NCBI GenBank assembly: GCA_964511665.1
Contig: CAZEHA010000036.1
Span: forward strand, 1 to 37,545
Reading direction: 5' to 3'
Length of the DNA: 37,545 nucleotides
Source: JAGOEF01 sp964511665
GTDB taxonomy: Bacteria > Bacteroidota > Bacteroidia > Bacteroidales > ML635J-15
Shown here: positions 34,859-37,545 of the stretch, piece by piece
How positions within the stretch are numbered: the stretch's first letter is position 1
Layout of the letters: each line of letters opens with the position of its first letter
The notes under the pieces: model-generated
Seen by the model: the letters and a program-made list of their open reading frames with translations, nothing else
What the model was told of the DNA's origin: nothing
Database searches by the model: none
Program-made: the position numbers and the translations under genes

Positions 34859-35792
34859 AGAATTTCACCGCCTCTTTAATCTTTTTATCAAGCTCTACTA
34901 TAACATCACTATCACAGGTTAATATTTTGCTTTGGCTAACCTCTTTGATGAGGTTTCTCAAGTCAAAAGCCTGTTTATTACTTAGCTCCCCTTTGGCCTG
35001 AGCATCAGCAATTTTTTTACAAAACTCAAGTTCACCGCCCTGCTCATTAATTAGCAATAAAAGAGCCTGCCTTTTTAATTGTTCTTTTGTCTTTATCATA
35101 CTGTAATCTAAATTATTTAATACTCTGATTTTACTAATGTTTTTATATGATTTGTGCCACCTGTCAATAATAGCAATGTAAAAAGCCTCATCATATAAAC
35201 TTGATGCTTTCAGGCATGGCAAATTGAATGCCTTTAGTAATTGCTTTGTAAATCTCATTTCATACCTGAGTACATTTCTATTTTGGTACATTTCAGGCAA
35301 GGCCTGGCCTTTATGTTTGTAGTCTGCAATCTTATCATAAAACACTAATTGCCGGCTGTTATTATTGTAATACAAGCCTCTGCTTTGCTCCAAACGGTTG
35401 TAATGCTTTAAATGGCCTAAGTGATTGTAATAAACCGGTGTTTCATACTTCATTATCAGGTTTTGTGCTAAGTCAATTCTGCTAATATCAGCCTTGTGAA
35501 TGGGTAATAATAGAATGTCACTAAGTTTCTCAATGGCTCTTTGTGTGTCGCCCCTGCTTAGAGTTTTAAAATTTTCACCTAAATACCATTTGCACAAACT
35601 ACTATCAGATATTTTTACTCGGTTCTCTGTTACATTTACTTTGAGGCTGTCAATATATCCGGTAATGGCAACGCTTGAATTATCATTAAAATAATGCTCG
35701 CTTGCATTTTGTAATAATACAGGAACATGAGAAAGTAAATCTACATTGCCCGCCTCATCAGTCTTTAAACTAAAATCAATGTTATCATACAT
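34851..35792 (-). CDS. Phage/plasmid replication protein resembling gene II/X (CRI) family
   Basis: 313 residues. ADISRIDLAQNLIMK (about 99-113), RQLVFYDKIADYKHKG (about 145-160) and NVLRYEMRFTKQLLKAF (about 171-187) follow the pattern of filamentous-phage gene II / Phage_CRI replication proteins: an 'i.RiD' strand, an 'fYDK' segment and an 'LR.E.R' strand. Those proteins nick one strand to start rolling-circle replication. I cannot point to the catalytic Tyr with certainty. It follows the 143-residue gene by 103 bases and overlaps the small downstream gene. It implies that the element, once excised, could replicate as a circle. The family call is from motif memory and is moderate. Confidence 0.6.
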   Translation of the reverse strand: MYDNIDFSLKTDEAGNVDLLSHVPVLLQNASEHYFNDNSSVAITGYIDSLKVNVTENRVKISDSSLCKWYLGENFKTLSRGDTQRAIEKLSDILLLPIHKADISRIDLAQNLIMKYETPVYYNHLGHLKHYNRLEQSRGLYYNNNSRQLVFYDKIADYKHKGQALPEMYQNRNVLRYEMRFTKQLLKAFNLPCLKASSLYDEAFYIAIIDRWHKSYKNISKIRVLNNLDYSMIKTKEQLKRQALLLLINEQGGELEFCKKIADAQAKGELSNKQAFDLRNLIKEVSQSKILTCDSDVIVELDKKIKEAVKFYV

Positions 35793-35895
35793 AAATTACT
35801 GATTTGGTAATTGAAATACACTTAATATAGAGAGAGGCAAAAACGAGGCACAAGCAAACCGCCTGAGCCTCATTTTAAAATTACTCATTTTACAA

Positions 35896-36327
35896 TTATT
35901 CAGCATTTTTCCTAAGAAATTCAATTTCATTTTGAAGCTCGTTATCACATAGTAAATAATACAGGTTTCTTTTATTGTTCCTTTGGCCTCTTGCAATAAA
36001 AATCTCTATTGCTGTGTAGTCATCATTAAACACTAATAGAATGCCATCAGAGGTGTTGTTCACATCACCATAAGCAAAAGGCAATGTTAAATCAGGCACA
36101 AAAACAGAGCTGATGTTCTTGGTTTTACTGATACATTTATCTGCTTTTCTTTTGGCTTCACTTCTGAAATTCTCCGGTACATCACCATAATAAAAAAACA
36201 GCTCGTTTTTCTTGTTTCTAAGAGCCTCAAAAGGCTCATAAGTCCCTGTGCTAAGTGTTACATCAAGCCGGTGCTTACTCTTGCTCTGTGGCAATTTCTC
36301 AGCCTTGTAATAATCAGTTAAAATCAT
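35896..36327 (-). CDS. Unrecognised 143-residue protein of the element
   Basis: I do not recognise the family. It is soluble-looking, basic in the first third (KAEKLPQSKSKHRLD) and has a beta-rich middle (SVFVPDLTLPFAYGDV, GILLVFNDDYTAIEIFIARG). No signal peptide or membrane segment. Its ATG overlaps the stop of the helix-turn-helix gene by 4 bases (ATGA), so the two are translated together; the rep gene follows. Position between the regulator and rep suggests a role in replication or its control, which is inference. Confidence 0.7.
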   Translation of the reverse strand: MILTDYYKAEKLPQSKSKHRLDVTLSTGTYEPFEALRNKKNELFFYYGDVPENFRSEAKRKADKCISKTKNISSVFVPDLTLPFAYGDVNNTSDGILLVFNDDYTAIEIFIARGQRNNKRNLYYLLCDNELQNEIEFLRKNAE

Positions 36328-36620
36328 TTTGCACCGCCTTTCTGATTAAGTGTTACATAGGTGCTGGCCTGTTCCTCAATTTCACTTTGTGGCCTGATCC
36401 GGTTTCTCAAAAGCCAATTTTCAAGCTCTTGCCTGTCAAAATATAGCATTTTGCCTTGTGGCTTGTAACATGGCACTTTGCCTGATGAGGTTAATTTATA
36501 CAGGTAACTTTTAGCAAAGCCGGTATAATTGCAAGCCTCATCAAATGTTAATACTCTTTTTACTGCAATGAGAGAGGCCTCGTTTGTTGGCATCTGCTCA
36601 GTTTTCAAATTTTCACTCAT
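36324..36620 (-). CDS. Excisionase-like helix-turn-helix protein (HTH_17 type)
   Basis: 98 residues. The core VLTFDEACNYTGFAKSYLYKLTSSGKVPCYKPQG is a MerR-like winged HTH of the HTH_17/excisionase group: a DEAcnYtG..kSylYkl helix pair followed by the Lys/Pro wing and YFDRQELENWL. Bacteroidota mobile elements commonly carry such a gene upstream of rep or mobilisation genes, where it controls excision or transcription. It is preceded by a TAnnTTTG box and two palindromes (see those entries) that could be its own operators. Confidence 0.8.
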   Translation of the reverse strand: MSENLKTEQMPTNEASLIAVKRVLTFDEACNYTGFAKSYLYKLTSSGKVPCYKPQGKMLYFDRQELENWLLRNRIRPQSEIEEQASTYVTLNQKGGAK

Positions 36621-36647
36621 TGTATCAATTTATTTAATTAATAAAAT

Positions 36648-36661
36648 GAGCTTGCAAGCTC
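36648..36661. promoter_or_regulatory. 14-bp perfect palindrome, candidate operator
   Basis: GAGCTTGCAAGCTC is a perfect palindrome lying between the -7 box and the ATG of the HTH gene. The placement would block transcription elongation or initiation if bound, a common layout for autoregulation. Confidence 0.5.
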
Positions 36662-36681
36662 TGTTTACGTTATAACAAGAG

Positions 36682-36689
36682 CAAAAATA
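36682..36689 (-). promoter_or_regulatory. -7 box upstream of the element's HTH operon
   Basis: The minus strand reads TATTTTTG (complement of CAAAAATA), a full TAnnTTTG match, about 60 bases before the HTH ATG. A TTTTG 15 bases upstream is nearer than the usual 19-21 spacing, so the -33 is imperfect. Confidence 0.5.
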
Positions 36690-36720
36690 CCTATGATTGT
36701 AAGGCAAAAGAATAGACTAC

Positions 36721-36735
36721 CGTTTACTGTAAACG
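36721..36735. promoter_or_regulatory. 15-bp inverted repeat upstream of the HTH promoter
   Basis: CGTTTAC-T-GTAAACG, perfect 7-bp arms around one base. It lies just after the stop of the 235-residue gene and 31 bases upstream of the -7 box, which fits an operator or an excisionase/accessory site. Confidence 0.5.
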
Positions 36736-36743
36736 ATTGTAAA

Positions 36744-37451
36744 TTATAGTAAATCTATTAGTTTATCAATTTCACTATGATTTAATGGCTGGCCTCTTTG
36801 ATTGTTTTTGTAATTCTCGGTTATTTGCTTCAAATTCTCGGCTTTTGTAAAGACAATATCAAGCATTTTCCATTTTTTAGAGTGTCGCCTGATATATTTT
36901 TTATCAAAAAGATTGTCAATGAAATATGCCAATAAAACAGGCTCTTTTAACCAATCAATTTTAGTAATTGTTTCCACCGGCTGTGCTGTAAAAACCGCTT
37001 TAAACTGCTCTAAGGTTGTTTCAGAGTGAATATACTCATTTATCAGAGCCTTGTAAAGAGCTTCTAATTGTATATCGGTTAATTTGCTGTCAAAACTTTT
37101 AATGCTTTTAGTGTTTCTTGTATTGCTAACTAAGGCTAAAACCTCGCCAAAATTCAAAAATGAGGTAATAAAATACTTGAAACTCACATTATTGATTACA
37201 TTAATTTGGTCGCTATAATAAATATACTCATGGTTAATAATGACTATGCCCCCAAAAGCCAAATTTGTTTTATTAGAGCATATTTCAAGTAATATTTTAT
37301 CATTTTGGGTATAAGAAATATGATTACCCCTTACTAAAATTTTACCCTCAAACTGACTTGGTCTATTTGTGTATATCTCAAACAATTCATTGTAAAAATA
37401 TTCTACTGACTTGAGAGCACTTTCAAAACCAATGTTTGAATGATTAAGCAA
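36744..37451 (-). CDS. Unrecognised ~235-residue protein of the element (RteC-like C-terminus?)
   Basis: No ATG is available: the frame is open from 37496 and the first usual start is a TTG at 37449-37451. Read further upstream it still looks protein-like (TIPDNKVRADVLKG), so the true start may be another weak codon or a frameshift may be present. The C-terminal ITKIDWLKEPVLLAYFIDNL...KYIRRHSKKW resembles the 'W.....L.Y.id.L...k.I....W' stretch I associate with RteC-type regulators of Bacteroides conjugative elements. The rest is unknown. A soluble protein with no signal peptide. It is upstream of the HTH operon and may control it. Confidence in it being coding is good; the name is tentative. 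Confidence 0.55.
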   Translation of the reverse strand: MLNHSNIGFESALKSVEYFYNELFEIYTNRPSQFEGKILVRGNHISYTQNDKILLEICSNKTNLAFGGIVIINHEYIYYSDQINVINNVSFKYFITSFLNFGEVLALVSNTRNTKSIKSFDSKLTDIQLEALYKALINEYIHSETTLEQFKAVFTAQPVETITKIDWLKEPVLLAYFIDNLFDKKYIRRHSKKWKMLDIVFTKAENLKQITENYKNNQRGQPLNHSEIDKLIDLL

Positions 37452-37482
37452 ACCTTTTAAAACATCTGCTCTTACTTTATTG

Positions 37483-37545
37483 TCAGGTATAGTAAACTAC
37501 TCCCCATTCCTTAGACCACTTTTTTGTATTCTTAATTGAAATCGT
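37483..37545 (-). CDS. Possible C-terminal fragment of an upstream gene
   Basis: In a second minus-strand frame, the window end to the TGA at 37483-37485 reads as 20 protein-like residues (KKWSKEWGVVYY near the end). It overlaps the start region of the 235-residue gene. It may be the 3' end of a separate gene or the N-terminal part of the same gene in another frame. Too short for a product call. Confidence 0.25.
   Translation of the reverse strand, partial: TISIKNTKKWSKEWGVVYYT

Larger units (their letters stand above)
34440..37545. mobile_element. Putative integrated element at tRNA-fMet, partial (one end)
   Basis: Immediately after an intact tRNA and its terminator the gene content changes to accessory functions: a GNPAGRP-motif protein, a gene II/X-like replication protein, an excisionase-type helix-turn-helix protein and two unknowns, all on the minus strand and pointing to the tRNA. 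The sequence is AT-rich. The tetranucleotide TCGA, frequent in the chromosome (around ten in the ~1 kb of ruvB by eye), is absent from 34379 to the window end. tRNA 3' ends are standard integration targets. No integrase, mobilisation gene or second attachment site is inside the window, so the right border and the type of element are unknown. Confidence 0.65.

Overview
The window looks like the chromosome of a member of the Bacteroidota, most likely class Bacteroidia. The evidence is lineage-typical: promoters with a TAnnTTTG -7 box in front of both tRNAs and several genes, an M1 aminopeptidase with a type IX secretion (Por) C-terminal sorting domain, two TonB proteins of the Bacteroidota type, a PagL-like outer-membrane protein and an OMP_b-brl-type barrel, and tRNAs without an encoded CCA.

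Layout. (1) 1-321: the 3' end of a plus-strand gene that resembles capsule polysaccharide biosynthesis proteins. (2) 326-10127: a minus-strand nonulosonic-acid operon. Read 5' to 3' it is pseB, pseC, an AlbA_2/RecG-like regulator, pseF, a NeuD/PglD-type acetyltransferase, pseG, pseI, an MBOAT acyltransferase and an SGNH/DltD-like protein. It would make CMP-pseudaminic acid from UDP-GlcNAc. No GNAT-type PseH is present, and the NeuD/PglD-like protein sits where PseH would be expected. The MBOAT/SGNH pair probably O-acylates an exported glycan. (3) 10362-12329: riboflavin synthase and a flippase-like membrane protein. (4) 12310-14501, minus strand: an S41 processing protease, dCMP deaminase and tRNA-Leu(CAA). 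(5) 14649-20394, plus strand: DNA polymerase I, two tandem TonB paralogues and HflX. (6) 20395-21207: a non-coding, palindrome-rich repeat block with a 144-bp tandem unit. (7) 21208-31704, minus strand: birA, a beta-barrel protein, a PagL-like protein and nadA; an AT-rich 496-bp gap; then tyrS, the M1 peptidase, ruvB and a MORN-repeat protein, which are closely spaced and probably one operon. (8) 31802-34284, plus strand: peptidase E and an AspT/YidE-type transporter. (9) 34321-34393: initiator tRNA-fMet.

(10) From about 34440 to the window end there is a different kind of DNA. All genes point back toward the tRNA. They include a GNPAGRP-motif small protein, a replication protein resembling filamentous-phage gene II/X (CRI) proteins, an excisionase-like helix-turn-helix protein and two unrecognised proteins. 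The tetranucleotide TCGA, very common in the rest of the window, is absent from the last ~3.17 kb. I read this as one end of an integrated mobile element that uses tRNA-fMet as its target. Its integrase and far end would lie beyond the window.

The most interesting points are the tRNA-fMet-linked element with a phage-like Rep, the Pse pathway with an apparent replacement of PseH, the regulator inserted into that operon with a 4 x 12-bp repeat, and the hairpin-dense 144-bp repeat array.
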